Shown piece after piece: positions 42,969-51,245 of a stretch of DNA of 64,000 nucleotides (the first letter of the stretch is position 1; the number at the start of each line of letters is the position of its first letter). The DNA is from Leisingera coralii (GTDB lineage: Bacteria > Pseudomonadota > Alphaproteobacteria > Rhodobacterales > Rhodobacteraceae): the NCBI RefSeq assembly GCF_049056525.1, contig NZ_JBHUPT010000063.1, positions 25,894-89,893 of the forward strand. The letters run 5' to 3'. Both the position numbers and the translations under genes were made by a program. Below the pieces are notes generated by a model. The model had not been told where the DNA came from, made no database searches, and worked only from the letters and a program-made list of their open reading frames with translations.

Positions 42969-44477
42969 ATGTTTGAAAATCTATCCGAACGCCTTTCCGG
43001 CGTCTTTGACCGGCTGACGAAACAGGGCGCCCTCAACGAGGAGGACGTGAAATCCGCCCTGCGCGAAGTCCGCGTCGCCCTGCTGGAGGCCGACGTCTCG
43101 CTGCCGGTTGCCCGCGATTTCGTCAAGAAGGTGCAGGAGCAGGCCACCGGCCAGGCGGTCACCAAATCGGTGACCCCGGGCCAGCAGGTCGTGAAAATCG
43201 TGCACGACGCGCTGGTCGATGTGCTGCGCGGCGACGAAGACCCCGGCAAGCTCAAGGTCGACAACCCGCCCGCGCCCGTCCTGATGGTCGGCCTGCAGGG
43301 CTCCGGCAAGACCACCACCACCGGCAAGCTCGCCAAGCGGCTCAAGGAGAAAGAGGGCAAGAAGGTCCTGATGGCCTCGCTCGACGTCTACCGTCCGGCG
43401 GCGATGGACCAGCTGGCGGTGCTCGGCATGCAGATCGGCGTCGACACCCTGCCGATCGTGCCCGGCCAGAAACCCGTCGACATCGCCAAGCGCGCCAAGC
43501 AGCAGGCGACCTTGGGCGGCTACGACGTCTACATGCTGGATACTGCCGGCCGCCTGCACATCGACGAGACCCTGATGCAGGAGGTCGAGGACGTCCGCAA
43601 CGTGGTCTCCCCGCGCGAGACCCTGCTGGTGGTCGACGGCCTGACCGGCCAAGTCGCCGTTGAGGTAGCCGAGGAATTCGACGCCAAGATCGGCATCTCC
43701 GGCGTGGTGCTGACCCGGATGGACGGCGACGGCCGCGGCGGTGCGGCGCTGTCGATGCGCGCCGTCACCGGCAAGCCGATCCGCTTTGTCGGCCTCGGCG
43801 AGAAGATGGACGCCCTGGAGACCTTCGAGGCGGACCGCATCGCCGGCCGCATCCTCGGCATGGGCGACATCGTGGCGCTGGTCGAGAAGGCCCAGGAAAC
43901 CATCGAGGCCGAACAGGCCGAGAAGATGATGAAGCGCATGATGAAGGGTCAGTTCAACATGAACGACCTGAAGATGCAGCTTGAACAGATGCTCCAGATG
44001 GGCGGCATGGAAGGCATGATGGCGATGATGCCCGGCATGGGCAAAATGGCCAAGCAGGTGCAGGACGCGGGCATGGACGACAAGGTGCTGAAGCGCCAGA
44101 TCGCCATGATCCAGTCGATGACCAAGAAAGAGCGCGCCAACCCCGCTCTGCTGCAGGCCAGCCGCAAGAAACGCATCGCGGCCGGTTCTGGCATGGAAGT
44201 CTCCGACCTCAACAAACTTCTGAAGATGCACCGGCAGATGGCCGATGTGATGAAGAAGATGGGCAAGATGGGCAAAGGCAAGATGCTGAAACAGGCCATG
44301 AAGGGCATGTTCGGCAAAGGCGGCATGCCGGACATGGGCGGCATGGATCCCAGCCAGATGGACCCCAAGGCGCTGGAAGCGGCGGCCAAGGCAATGGGCG
44401 GCAAAGGCGGCCTGCCCGGCCTCGGCGGCGGCATGGGCCTGCCCGCGGGCCTCAGCGGCTTCGGCAAGAAGAAGTAA
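42969..44477 (+). CDS. ffh: Signal recognition particle protein Ffh
   Basis: Ffh binds signal peptides and SRP RNA to target proteins to the membrane. The 502-residue protein has the N domain, the GTPase domain with GLQGSGKTTTTGKLA (about residue 107), DTAGRLHID, TRMDGDGRGGAAL, and the Met-rich M domain with the RNA-binding SGMEVSDLNKLLK. The tail is unusually rich in Met and Gly. AGGAGG eight bases upstream fixes the ATG. No SRP RNA gene was seen nearby. Confidence 0.97.
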   Translation: MFENLSERLSGVFDRLTKQGALNEEDVKSALREVRVALLEADVSLPVARDFVKKVQEQATGQAVTKSVTPGQQVVKIVHDALVDVLRGDEDPGKLKVDNPPAPVLMVGLQGSGKTTTTGKLAKRLKEKEGKKVLMASLDVYRPAAMDQLAVLGMQIGVDTLPIVPGQKPVDIAKRAKQQATLGGYDVYMLDTAGRLHIDETLMQEVEDVRNVVSPRETLLVVDGLTGQVAVEVAEEFDAKIGISGVVLTRMDGDGRGGAALSMRAVTGKPIRFVGLGEKMDALETFEADRIAGRILGMGDIVALVEKAQETIEAEQAEKMMKRMMKGQFNMNDLKMQLEQMLQMGGMEGMMAMMPGMGKMAKQVQDAGMDDKVLKRQIAMIQSMTKKERANPALLQASRKKRIAAGSGMEVSDLNKLLKMHRQMADVMKKMGKMGKGKMLKQAMKGMFGKGGMPDMGGMDPSQMDPKALEAAAKAMGGKGGLPGLGGGMGLPAGLSGFGKKK

Positions 44478-44480
44478 TCC

Positions 44481-45032
44481 ATGCAGTTCCCCGCCATCCC
44501 TCAGCTCGAAACCGAACGCCTGGTCCTGCGCGGACCGGAGGCGGCGGACTTCGGGCCGGTGGCAGCGTTCTTCGCAGACGAAGCACGCTCCTGGGGGTTT
44601 GGCGGCCCGCTGGACCGCGCGGAAGCCTGGCGCTGGTTCACCATGTCGGTGGGCCATTGGGCAATGCGCGGTTTCGGTTTCTGGACCATCACCTGCAAAG
44701 ACACCGGCGCGGTCCTGGGCATCACCGGCCTCTGGCAGCCCGAAGGCTGGCCGGAGCCGGAACTGGGCTGGGTCGCCTTCCCGGCGGGCGAAGGCCGCGG
44801 CATCATGGCCGAGGCTGCCCTGGCCGTCCGCACCCATGCCTATGAGGTCATGGGCCTGCCCGCGCTCTGCTCCTTCATCTTTCCGGGCAATACCCGCTCG
44901 GTGGCGCTGGCCGAACGGCTGGGCGCGGTGTTCGAAAAAGACTTCGACAACCCCAAGCACGGGCGCGAGCTGGTCTACCGCCACCCCGCTCCGGCTGCGC
45001 CCTGCGACGGCGGGATGGAGGCCTACGCATGA
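44481..45032 (+). CDS. GNAT-family N-acetyltransferase (first of three)
   Basis: The 183-residue GNAT of the RimJ/L-like acetyltransferase_3 group begins FPAIPQLETERLVLRGP. Its acetyl-CoA site reads AGEGRGIMAEAAL, and the C-terminal motif is IFPGNTRSVALAERLGA. It begins three bases after ffh and overlaps, or nearly so, the next GNAT frame. It is clearly paralogous to the other two GNATs here (shared HW..RGFGFW and GWPEPELGW). Substrate unknown. Confidence 0.88.
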   Translation: MQFPAIPQLETERLVLRGPEAADFGPVAAFFADEARSWGFGGPLDRAEAWRWFTMSVGHWAMRGFGFWTITCKDTGAVLGITGLWQPEGWPEPELGWVAFPAGEGRGIMAEAALAVRTHAYEVMGLPALCSFIFPGNTRSVALAERLGAVFEKDFDNPKHGRELVYRHPAPAAPCDGGMEAYA

Positions 45033-45178
45033 CCTCCCATCAGTTCACCGCGTCCCGGGCCGCCGCCGCTTGCGCCGCACCCGGTTTAACGGAAAATTAC
45101 GCAGTCTCTCCGATACTCCTTCACCGGATGGGTGAAAAAGACGCCGGGCGGTCCGCCGCCCGGGCAAAGGGGTATGAC

Positions 45179-45748
45179 ATGAAAGACGCGCAAAACCGGT
45201 ATCCTCGCCTCGTATCAAATCGTCTGATGCTGATTTCTCCGGCCGATCCGGAGTTTGACGCCAATGCCGCCTTCCTCGAGGCGGGCGCGCCGCGCTTCAT
45301 CGATGCGGCGGAGGATCCGGATTCGCTGTGGTGGTCGATTGCGACCATCATCGGGCACTGGCACCTGCACGGCTACGGCCTGTTTGCCGTGGTCGAGCGC
45401 AACACCGGGATGACCGTCGGCCTCGTCGGCCCCTGGTTCCCCAAGGGCTGGCCGGAGCCGGAGCTGTCCTGGCACCTGATGGAACCGGCCCGCGGCAAGG
45501 GTTATGCCAGCGAAGCCGCTCAGGCCGTGCTTGACTGGCTGTTCTCCGAGGCTGGCTGGGACACGATCGTCTCCTACGTGCCGGAGGAAAACGACGCCTC
45601 CATCGCACTGGCCCGCCGCGTCGGCGCCAGCCCGGAAAAGCTGATTTCCTTCCGCCTGCAGCCCGCGCCCAACCTCCGCGCCTGGCGCCACATGCCGCCC
45701 GCCCCGGTTTCCGGCCCGCAGGCTGCTGCAAGGGGCCTGCTGCACTGA
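45179..45748 (+). CDS. GNAT-family N-acetyltransferase (second of three)
   Basis: The 189-residue protein shares IGHWHLHGYGLFAVVERNTG and KGWPEPELSWHL with its neighbours. The acetyl-CoA loop is ARGKGYASEAAQ and the C-motif PEENDASIALARRVGA. ATG 45179 is chosen because AAGGGG lies eight bases upstream and homology starts there. The frame is open back to an ATG at 45029 overlapping the first GNAT stop, which would add 50 residues without obvious homology. Confidence 0.82.
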   Translation: MKDAQNRYPRLVSNRLMLISPADPEFDANAAFLEAGAPRFIDAAEDPDSLWWSIATIIGHWHLHGYGLFAVVERNTGMTVGLVGPWFPKGWPEPELSWHLMEPARGKGYASEAAQAVLDWLFSEAGWDTIVSYVPEENDASIALARRVGASPEKLISFRLQPAPNLRAWRHMPPAPVSGPQAAARGLLH

Positions 45749-45809
45749 TGCGCCTGCACGGGGTCATATCCCGGCCCGGCCGCGCCCTTCCCGTGGAAGG
45801 AGCGCGCTG

Positions 45810-46412
45810 ATGCCGTTTGACATCCCCGTGATCGAAACCCGCCGCCTGGTGCTGCGCGGCCCCGAGCCGCAGGACTACCCGGACTTCAAGGCCACTTTCA
45901 GTTCCTACCGCTCCCGCTTCATGGGCGGGCCGCTGAACCCTTACGAGGCCTGGATGCTCTATGCCGCCGAGATCGGCCACTGGCAGGTGCGCGGCTTCGG
46001 CATGTGGATGATCCACGACAAGGCCACGGACGAAACCTACGGCATGGCCGGCGGCTGGCAGCCCGCAGGCTGGCCCGAGCGCGAGATCGCCTGGATCATC
46101 TGGCCCGGCGCGGCCGGCAAGGGCTATGCGCTGGAGGCTGCGCACGCCGCACGCCGGCATTTTTATTCAAATCTGGGCTGGGAGACTGCGGTCAGCTATA
46201 TCGACCCCAAGAATCTCGACTCGATCCGGCTCGCGGAACGGCTCGGCGCCAAGAAGGACCACGAGGCCGCCACCATCGACGGCAATGATGCGGTCTACCG
46301 CCACCCCGCCCCGGACGCCCTTAAGGACAGCCAGACCGCGCATGGCATCGACATGGAAATCGCTCACTATGCCGACCCGCTCTTCAAACCGGAGGGCTGG
46401 GCCATTGACTGA
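45810..46412 (+). CDS. GNAT-family N-acetyltransferase (third of three)
   Basis: The 200-residue protein begins VIETRRLVLRGPEPQDY, with IGHWQVRGFGMWMIHDK, GWPEREIAWI and the acetyl-CoA loop AAGKGYALEAAH; the C-motif is DPKNLDSIRLAERLGAKK. AAGGAG nine bases upstream supports the ATG. Three tandem paralogues suggest local duplication followed by divergence. Protein targets such as ribosomal proteins are possible given the location, but unproven. Confidence 0.87.
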   Translation: MPFDIPVIETRRLVLRGPEPQDYPDFKATFSSYRSRFMGGPLNPYEAWMLYAAEIGHWQVRGFGMWMIHDKATDETYGMAGGWQPAGWPEREIAWIIWPGAAGKGYALEAAHAARRHFYSNLGWETAVSYIDPKNLDSIRLAERLGAKKDHEAATIDGNDAVYRHPAPDALKDSQTAHGIDMEIAHYADPLFKPEGWAID

Positions 46413-46526
46413 CCAGCGCGCGGATACCATGTCGCTGCACTGCGGCGGTGCACAGCTGGTGCACGCCCGCTGCACCCGCGGCACCCCCTTGATGACACCC
46501 CGGCCTGCTGCATTGCGGAGACCCTG

Positions 46527-46835
46527 ATGACGACAGATATCCAAGATCCCGTTGCCCGCGCAGCCCAGCTGCTGAAGGGCCACCGCGAAAGCATCGACCG
46601 CCTGGACGCGATCCTTGTCTATACCCTGGGCGAGCGCTTCAAGCACACCCAGGCGGTGGGCCGGCTCAAGGCCGAACACGACCTTCCCCCGTCCGATCCC
46701 ACCCGCGAAGCGGCGCAGATCGCACGGCTTGAAGACCTGGCGCAACAGGCCGATCTGGACCCTGAATTCGCCAAGGCTTTCCTGAACTTCATCATCGGGG
46801 AAGTCATCCGCCACCATAAGAAACACCAAGAATAA
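46527..46835 (+). CDS. Chorismate mutase
   Basis: This AroQ-type chorismate mutase of 102 residues converts chorismate to prephenate for Phe and Tyr synthesis. HRESIDRLDAILVYTLGERFKHTQAVGRLKAEHDLPPSDPTREAAQIARL carries the family Arg, Lys and Asp/Glu active-site pattern. It is a stand-alone domain. It lies about 115 bases after the third GNAT and 60 bases before rpsP. Confidence 0.92.
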   Translation: MTTDIQDPVARAAQLLKGHRESIDRLDAILVYTLGERFKHTQAVGRLKAEHDLPPSDPTREAAQIARLEDLAQQADLDPEFAKAFLNFIIGEVIRHHKKHQE

Positions 46836-46895
46836 CAAAGACAACAGGAACAACCGGGGCAAACCCCGGACAACGCCATCAAAGGAGATGTACCC

Positions 46896-47264
46896 ATGGC
46901 AATGAAAATCCGTCTGGCCCGCGGCGGCTCTAAAAAGCGTCCCTTCTACCGCATCGTGGCTGCTGACAGCCGCATGCCGCGCGACGGCCGCTTCATCGAG
47001 AAGCTGGGCACCTACAACCCGCTGCTGCCGAAGGATTCGGAAGAGCGCGTGAAAATGGACATGGAGCGCGTGCAGTACTGGCTCGACCAGGGCGCCCAGC
47101 CGACCGACCGTATCGCCCGCATGCTGGAAGCCGCAGGCGTCCGCACCAAGGCCGAGCGCAGCAACCCGAAAAAAGGCACCCCGGGCAAGAAAGCCCAGGA
47201 ACGCGCCGAAGAGAAAGCTGCAAAGGCCGCTGAAGCCGCCGAAGCAGCTGCAGACGCGGAATAA
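46896..47264 (+). CDS. rpsP: 30S ribosomal protein S16
   Basis: The S16 core is MKIRLARGGSKKRPFYRIVAADSR and GTYNPL. The 122-residue protein has an extended Lys/Ala/Glu-rich C-terminal tail, common in alphaproteobacteria. AAAGGAGATG lies six or so bases upstream of the ATG. It begins the run rpsP-bluB-small protein-rimM. Confidence 0.97.
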   Translation: MAMKIRLARGGSKKRPFYRIVAADSRMPRDGRFIEKLGTYNPLLPKDSEERVKMDMERVQYWLDQGAQPTDRIARMLEAAGVRTKAERSNPKKGTPGKKAQERAEEKAAKAAEAAEAAADAE

Positions 47265-47268
47265 TTCC

Positions 47269-47907
47269 GTGGAGCTGCGGGGCGCTTTTCCCGAAGAGTT
47301 CCGCAGCCAGCTTGATCTGCTGATGCGGCTCCGGCGCGATGTGCGCCGGTTCCGCAGCGATCCGGTGGAGGAGGCCGTGCTGATGCGCTGCCTCTCCGCC
47401 ATTCCGCTCGCCCCCTCGGTGGGCCTGAGCGAACCCTGGCGCATCCTGCGCGTGGACAGCGAAACCGCCCGCGCCGCTGCGCTGAAGAATTTCGAGAAAG
47501 CCAATGCAGAGGCGCTGTCGGGATATTCCGGCGAGCGCGCCGGACGCTATGCCGGGCTGAAGCTCTCCGGCATGCGCGATGCGCCGGTGCAGCTGGCCAT
47601 CTATTGCGACGACGAAACCACCCAGGGCCACGGCCTGGGCGCCGCCACCATGCCGGAAATGCGCCGCTATTCGGTGGTCACCGCCATCACCCTGTTCTGG
47701 CTGGCCCTGCGCGCCGAAGGGCTGGGTCTGGGCTGGGTCTCGGTGCTCGACCCGGAGCAGTTGAACCGCGACCTGAACGCGCCAGAAGGCTGGCAGCTGA
47801 TCGGCTATTTCTGCATCGGCTACCCGGAACGGCTCTCGGACACGCCGGAGCTGGAGGAGCAGGGCTGGGAAAGCCGGATGGCGGATCTGCCGCTGGAAAC
47901 CCGCTGA
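47269..47907 (+). CDS. bluB: 5,6-dimethylbenzimidazole synthase
   Basis: BluB is the flavin-destructase that turns FMNH2 into 5,6-dimethylbenzimidazole, the lower ligand of cobalamin. The 212-residue nitroreductase-fold protein has RRDVRRFRSDPVEE, AIPLAPSVGLSEPWRI, SGMRDAPVQLAIYCDD and EGLGLGWVSVLDP. It starts with GTG four bases after rpsP, so it is part of that operon; the ribosome binding site is weak, suggesting coupled translation. Its placement in a ribosomal operon, away from cobC-cobD, is notable. Confidence 0.93.
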   Translation: MELRGAFPEEFRSQLDLLMRLRRDVRRFRSDPVEEAVLMRCLSAIPLAPSVGLSEPWRILRVDSETARAAALKNFEKANAEALSGYSGERAGRYAGLKLSGMRDAPVQLAIYCDDETTQGHGLGAATMPEMRRYSVVTAITLFWLALRAEGLGLGWVSVLDPEQLNRDLNAPEGWQLIGYFCIGYPERLSDTPELEEQGWESRMADLPLETR

Positions 47908-47915
47908 GGCCGCCC

Positions 47916-48056
47916 GTGGGACGGTTGATCCGGCTTGTGTTTTTTGTTGCAGTAGCCTTTACCGCGGGCATCTTTTTTGAACGCAACCACCAAAGCGAGC
48001 TCTGCGAACAATCCGGCGGCCAATGGCTGCGCGCAGGGTTCTGTGCAAAGGAATAA
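47916..48056 (+). CDS. Small single-helix membrane protein (46 residues)
   Basis: A GTG eight bases after the bluB stop opens a frame giving GRLIRLVFFVAVAFTAGIFFER, then a short periplasmic tail with two Cys (ELCEQSGGQWLRAGFCAKE) that could form a disulphide. The stop lies four bases before rimM. A positively charged start, one helix and a Cys-bracketed tail look like a genuine small protein. It is easily missed because a longer unrelated frame runs through the same bases. Function unknown. Confidence 0.7.
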   Translation: MGRLIRLVFFVAVAFTAGIFFERNHQSELCEQSGGQWLRAGFCAKE

Positions 48057-48060
48057 GACC

Positions 48061-48564
48061 ATGAGCGAACTGATCTGCGTGGGTGCGGTGGCCGGCGCCT
48101 TCGGCGTGCGCGGCGAGGTGCGGCTCAAGAGCTTCTGCGCCATCCCGGAAGAGATCGAAGACTACTCTCCGCTCAGCAATGAGGACGGCAGCCAGAGCTA
48201 TTCCCTGATGATCACCCGCCCGATCAAGAACGGCTTTGCCGCGCGGATCGGCGGGGTTGAAACCAAGGAAGACGCCGACGCGATCAAGGGGCTGCGCCTG
48301 TTTGCCCGCCGCGATCAGCTGCCGCAGCTGCCGGATGACGAATTCTACCACGCCGATCTGATCGGGCTGGAGGTCTTTGACACCGGCGGCACCCTGCTGG
48401 GCACGGTGAAATCGGTGCAGAACCACGGCGCCTCGGACCTGCTGGAGATCCACGGCCCGGGCCTGAAGGCCACGGTGCTGCTGCCCTTCACCCTGGAGGC
48501 GGTGCCGACCGTGGACCTGAACCAGGGCCGCATCATTGCCGACCCGCCCGAGGGGCTGTTCTGA
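48061..48564 (+). CDS. rimM: Ribosome maturation factor RimM
   Basis: RimM assists 30S head maturation and binds S19. The 167-residue protein starts MSELICVGAVAGAFGVRGEVRLKSF and has the PRC-barrel domain (FYHADLIGLEVFDTGGTLLGTVKSV, then ATVLLPFTLEAVPTVDLNQGRI). AAAGGAATAAGACC fixes the ATG. trmD normally follows directly; here an opposing phosphotransferase intervenes. Confidence 0.96.
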   Translation: MSELICVGAVAGAFGVRGEVRLKSFCAIPEEIEDYSPLSNEDGSQSYSLMITRPIKNGFAARIGGVETKEDADAIKGLRLFARRDQLPQLPDDEFYHADLIGLEVFDTGGTLLGTVKSVQNHGASDLLEIHGPGLKATVLLPFTLEAVPTVDLNQGRIIADPPEGLF

Positions 48565-48573
48565 GGCCGCTTC

Positions 48574-49617
48574 TCAGCCGGCTTCCTCAGCCAGAAGCGC
48601 CTCGAAAACCTGAACAATCCTGGCCGCAACATGCGCGCTTTTCAGCTGCTGCTCCGGCGGTTTGTGGCACAACCCCACCCAGCATTTGAACAGGCGGTGG
48701 GCATAGAAGAAACGGAATACCGGATCATTCACCAGATCCGCCCCGTACCCGTCCTGAAACGCTTCCCAATCGGCTTGCGCAACCAGCCCGAACCCGGGTG
48801 TCTGGCCGTCCGCGGCCAGATGGTCAGGGCAGTTGGCCAGCCAGATATTGGCAAGGTCGCGCTGCGGGAATATGCCGTCATGGTTTGAAAAGTCGATAAA
48901 GGAGACAGCGGTTTCGGACATGAGGATATTGCGCAGATGCAAGTCGCCATGCTCGACCGCCGCGTGAAAGGAATGGCCCCGCGCACGCCGCCCCGCCCGG
49001 TGCAGGTACGCACAAAGCCCCAGGAACCTGTTGTGTTTGGGCACCGGCAGCCGTCCGTCGCGCACCGCTTGAGCCTGGCTTGAAACCTGGGTCAGAAACG
49101 GCTTTGGCCAAAACTGCCTTTCCCCAGCGCCGGAAACCCTGTGCAATGCGGCCACCGCATGTCCGATGCGCCGCAGAATGCTGCCCCGGTCACCGATCCC
49201 GTAATCCGTGACTGCCAATTCACGGTGCGCTGTATCACCGCGGACAAATTCCATCAGGACAAAGGGGTTTTGCGCGTCGCGCCACAGGAGTGCAGGTGCA
49301 GATACGCCAGATACTGGCATCAAGCTATCGGCGGCAGCCTGGTGCCGGTCCAGAGACCTTGTGTGCCGAAGCGGATCAGTTCCTCCAAATTCGGCCCGCA
49401 GGGCATAGCTCTGGCCGTCGGCGGTCCTCACCTCCAAGACGCAGCGGCGATGCAGAACGCCGCTGTTCAGCTGCATTCTGCGAAAGACGGCCCCGGTTTC
49501 CTGAAGGCCGGCCGCCGCGGCTGCCCTGGGCCAAAGCGCCTGCGTGCGGGCCTGCACCGCGTCCATCGCAGCAAACGGATCGTACCCGGCCGCTGCAGGC
49601 GGCTTTTCTGAATTCAT
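48574..49617 (-). CDS. Phosphotransferase (aminoglycoside phosphotransferase-like kinase)
   Basis: The 347-residue protein has the APH/choline-kinase catalytic signature VEHGDLHLRNILM and the metal-binding SFIDFSNHDGIF (about residues 226-255), after an N-terminal lobe ending in FVLMEFVRGD. The family phosphorylates small molecules; the substrate is unknown and drug resistance should not be assumed. Start uncertain: ATG 49617 or GTG 49659. It sits antisense between rimM and trmD, splitting a usually tight operon. Confidence 0.85.
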   Translation of the reverse strand: MNSEKPPAAAGYDPFAAMDAVQARTQALWPRAAAAAGLQETGAVFRRMQLNSGVLHRRCVLEVRTADGQSYALRAEFGGTDPLRHTRSLDRHQAAADSLMPVSGVSAPALLWRDAQNPFVLMEFVRGDTAHRELAVTDYGIGDRGSILRRIGHAVAALHRVSGAGERQFWPKPFLTQVSSQAQAVRDGRLPVPKHNRFLGLCAYLHRAGRRARGHSFHAAVEHGDLHLRNILMSETAVSFIDFSNHDGIFPQRDLANIWLANCPDHLAADGQTPGFGLVAQADWEAFQDGYGADLVNDPVFRFFYAHRLFKCWVGLCHKPPEQQLKSAHVAARIVQVFEALLAEEAG

Positions 49618-49673
49618 CGAAACACCAAAGCTTTTTATTGCGCGTAATTCTGACTGCACTAAACAGCACCATT

Positions 49674-50477
49674 ATGACAGCACCAAGCAAATCTCATGGC
49701 CGCAAGGCCATCCGCCCCACGCTGAAGCCGCGCGAGCTGATGACGCCGACACCGGATCTGGCGGGGGTGTGGAAAGCCAAGATCATAACGCTGTTCCCGT
49801 CGGCCTTTCCCGGTGTGCTGGGAGAAAGCCTGACCGGCAAGGCGCTGCAGGAAGGCCTGTGGCAGCTGGAAACTGTGGACCTGCGCGAATTTGGTGTCGG
49901 CAAGCACCGCAATGTCGACGACACGCCCGCGGGCGGCGGCGCGGGCATGGTGCTGCGCGCCGACGTCCTGGGCGAGGCCATCGAGCACACAATGGCGGAT
50001 ACCCGGGGCAACTGGCCGCTGGTCTACTTGACCCCGCGCGGCCGGCCGATGAACCAGCAGATGATGCAGGGCTTTGCCCAATGCGACGGCATCACCCTGC
50101 TGTGCGGCCGCTTCGAAGGCGTCGATGAACGGGTGCTGGAGCATTACGGCATCCAGGAGGTTTCCCTAGGCGACTTTGTCATGACAGGCGGCGAGCTGGC
50201 CGCGCAGGCGCTGATCGACGCTACCGTGCGGCTGCTCCCCGGGGTGCTGGGCAACCAGGCCTCCACCGAGGAGGAAAGCTTCTCCTCCGGCCTGCTGGAG
50301 CACCCGCAATACACCCGCCCTGCGGAATGGAAAGGCCGGGAAATTCCCGAAGTGCTGATGTCCGGCCACCACGGCAAGATTGCCGAATGGCGGCATGAAA
50401 TGAGCGAAGAGATCACCAAAGCCCGCCGCCCCGATCTGTGGGACGCCTATTGCCGCAAGACGCAAAACCGGGGCTGA
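49674..50477 (+). CDS. trmD: tRNA (guanine-N1)-methyltransferase
   Basis: TrmD makes m1G37 in tRNA. The 267-residue protein has the SPOUT knot motifs YLTPRGRPMNQ, LLCGRFEGVDERVLEHYG, EVSLGDFVMTGGELAAQALID and GVLGNQASTEEESF. A 35-residue N-terminal extension (APSKSHGRKAIRPTLKPREL) precedes the usual start WKAKIITLFP, so an internal ATG may also be used. It is separated from rimM by the antisense kinase and must have its own promoter. Confidence 0.96.
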   Translation: MTAPSKSHGRKAIRPTLKPRELMTPTPDLAGVWKAKIITLFPSAFPGVLGESLTGKALQEGLWQLETVDLREFGVGKHRNVDDTPAGGGAGMVLRADVLGEAIEHTMADTRGNWPLVYLTPRGRPMNQQMMQGFAQCDGITLLCGRFEGVDERVLEHYGIQEVSLGDFVMTGGELAAQALIDATVRLLPGVLGNQASTEEESFSSGLLEHPQYTRPAEWKGREIPEVLMSGHHGKIAEWRHEMSEEITKARRPDLWDAYCRKTQNRG

Positions 50478-50589
50478 ACGGCCGCCCGGCTGTGCTGCCC
50501 GGATGGCGCCAGCTGCGCCCGACCGTTGCCGGACGCCCCAAGCCATGCTTTAGTCCCCTCATATTCATGAAGAATTAGGAGTGAACAGG

Positions 50590-50925
50590 GTGGCTGCAAA
50601 ATTTGAACTCTACACCGACAACGCAGGTGAATTCCGGTTCCGGCTGAAAGCAGGCAACGGCGAGAACATCCTGGCCAGCGAAGGTTACAAGCAGAAGGCC
50701 AGCGCCGAGAACGGCATCGAGTCGGTGCGCAAGAACGCAAGCGACGATGCGCGCTATGAGCGCAAGGAAACTGCCGCGGGCAAGCACATGTTCAACCTGA
50801 AGGCCACCAACGGCCAGGTGATCGGCACCTCGCAGAGCTATGCCAGCGCCTCCGGCCGCGACAATGGCATCGAGTCGGTCAAGAAAAACGCCCCGGACGC
50901 GGCTCTGGACGACCAGACCGCCTGA
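50590..50925 (+). CDS. YegP-like DUF1508 repeat protein
   Basis: The 111-residue protein is two tandem DUF1508 units: FRFRLKAGNGENILASEGY...ENGIESVRKNA and HMFNLKATNGQVIGTSQSY...DNGIESVKKNA. The family is small, soluble and of unknown function. The start is set to GTG 50590 because TTAGGAG lies eight bases upstream; the GTG at 50581 would overlap that site. It lies between trmD and rplS. Confidence 0.87.
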   Translation: MAAKFELYTDNAGEFRFRLKAGNGENILASEGYKQKASAENGIESVRKNASDDARYERKETAAGKHMFNLKATNGQVIGTSQSYASASGRDNGIESVKKNAPDAALDDQTA

Positions 50926-50940
50926 CGGCCTGAACCCCAT

Positions 50941-51002
50941 GGGGCGCGCGCCCCAAATCTTTTGAGAAAAGATTTGGCAAGAGTTTTGTGAAAACTCTTG
51001 CC
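50941..51002. repeat. Triple palindrome (intergenic repeat)
   Basis: GGGGCGCGCGCCCC (50941-50954) is followed by CCAAATCTTTT-GAG-AAAAGATTTGG (50953-50977) and GGCAAGAGTTTT-GTG-AAAACTCTTGCC (50976-51002). The stems overlap by one or two bases, so adjacent hairpins compete. This style of repeat is familiar in Rhodobacteraceae. It occupies the first part of the 347-base gap before rplS and may terminate the YegP transcript. Confidence 0.75.
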
Positions 51003-51218
51003 GCAGCGCAGCCGGGCACTTGTTTTGCTGGGGCTGCGGACGTATACAGCGCCGGTCTGGATTCGCATTTGCGGCTCCGGGCCGCTGGCTGTTGGATCAC
51101 TCACCTGGAAATCTTCTTCGGTTTTCGCTCAGGGCCCTGCCGCCAGCAGCAAGGAACAGACGGCGTGATCTCTGGCGGGCTGCCAATTGGCGGGACCCGG
51201 TGAAGACCAGGAGCTCTC

Positions 51219-51245
51219 ATGACGGCACAAACCTCTGCGGCATGA
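51219..51245 (+). CDS. Candidate eight-residue leader peptide of rplS
   Basis: The frame MTAQTSAA has AGGAG about six bases before its ATG. Its end runs into a hairpin, CTGCGG-CATGAA-CCGCAG (51235-51252), which lies just before the rplS ribosome binding site. Translation of the peptide would open or block this hairpin, so it could tune L19 synthesis. This is a sequence-based guess. Confidence 0.35.
   Translation: MTAQTSAA

Noticed and set aside
42981..44984. Long open frame antisense to ffh and the first acetyltransferase
   Set aside because: It mirrors the Met-rich Ffh tail as a His-rich artefact. No ribosome site or homology.
46429..46527. 33-codon frame between the third acetyltransferase and chorismate mutase
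   Set aside because: No ribosome binding site, odd Cys/Arg/Pro-rich composition, and no helix or motif.
48574..49617. Aminoglycoside resistance gene
   Set aside because: The APH fold is shared by many small-molecule kinases; nothing in the sequence or context points to antibiotic resistance.
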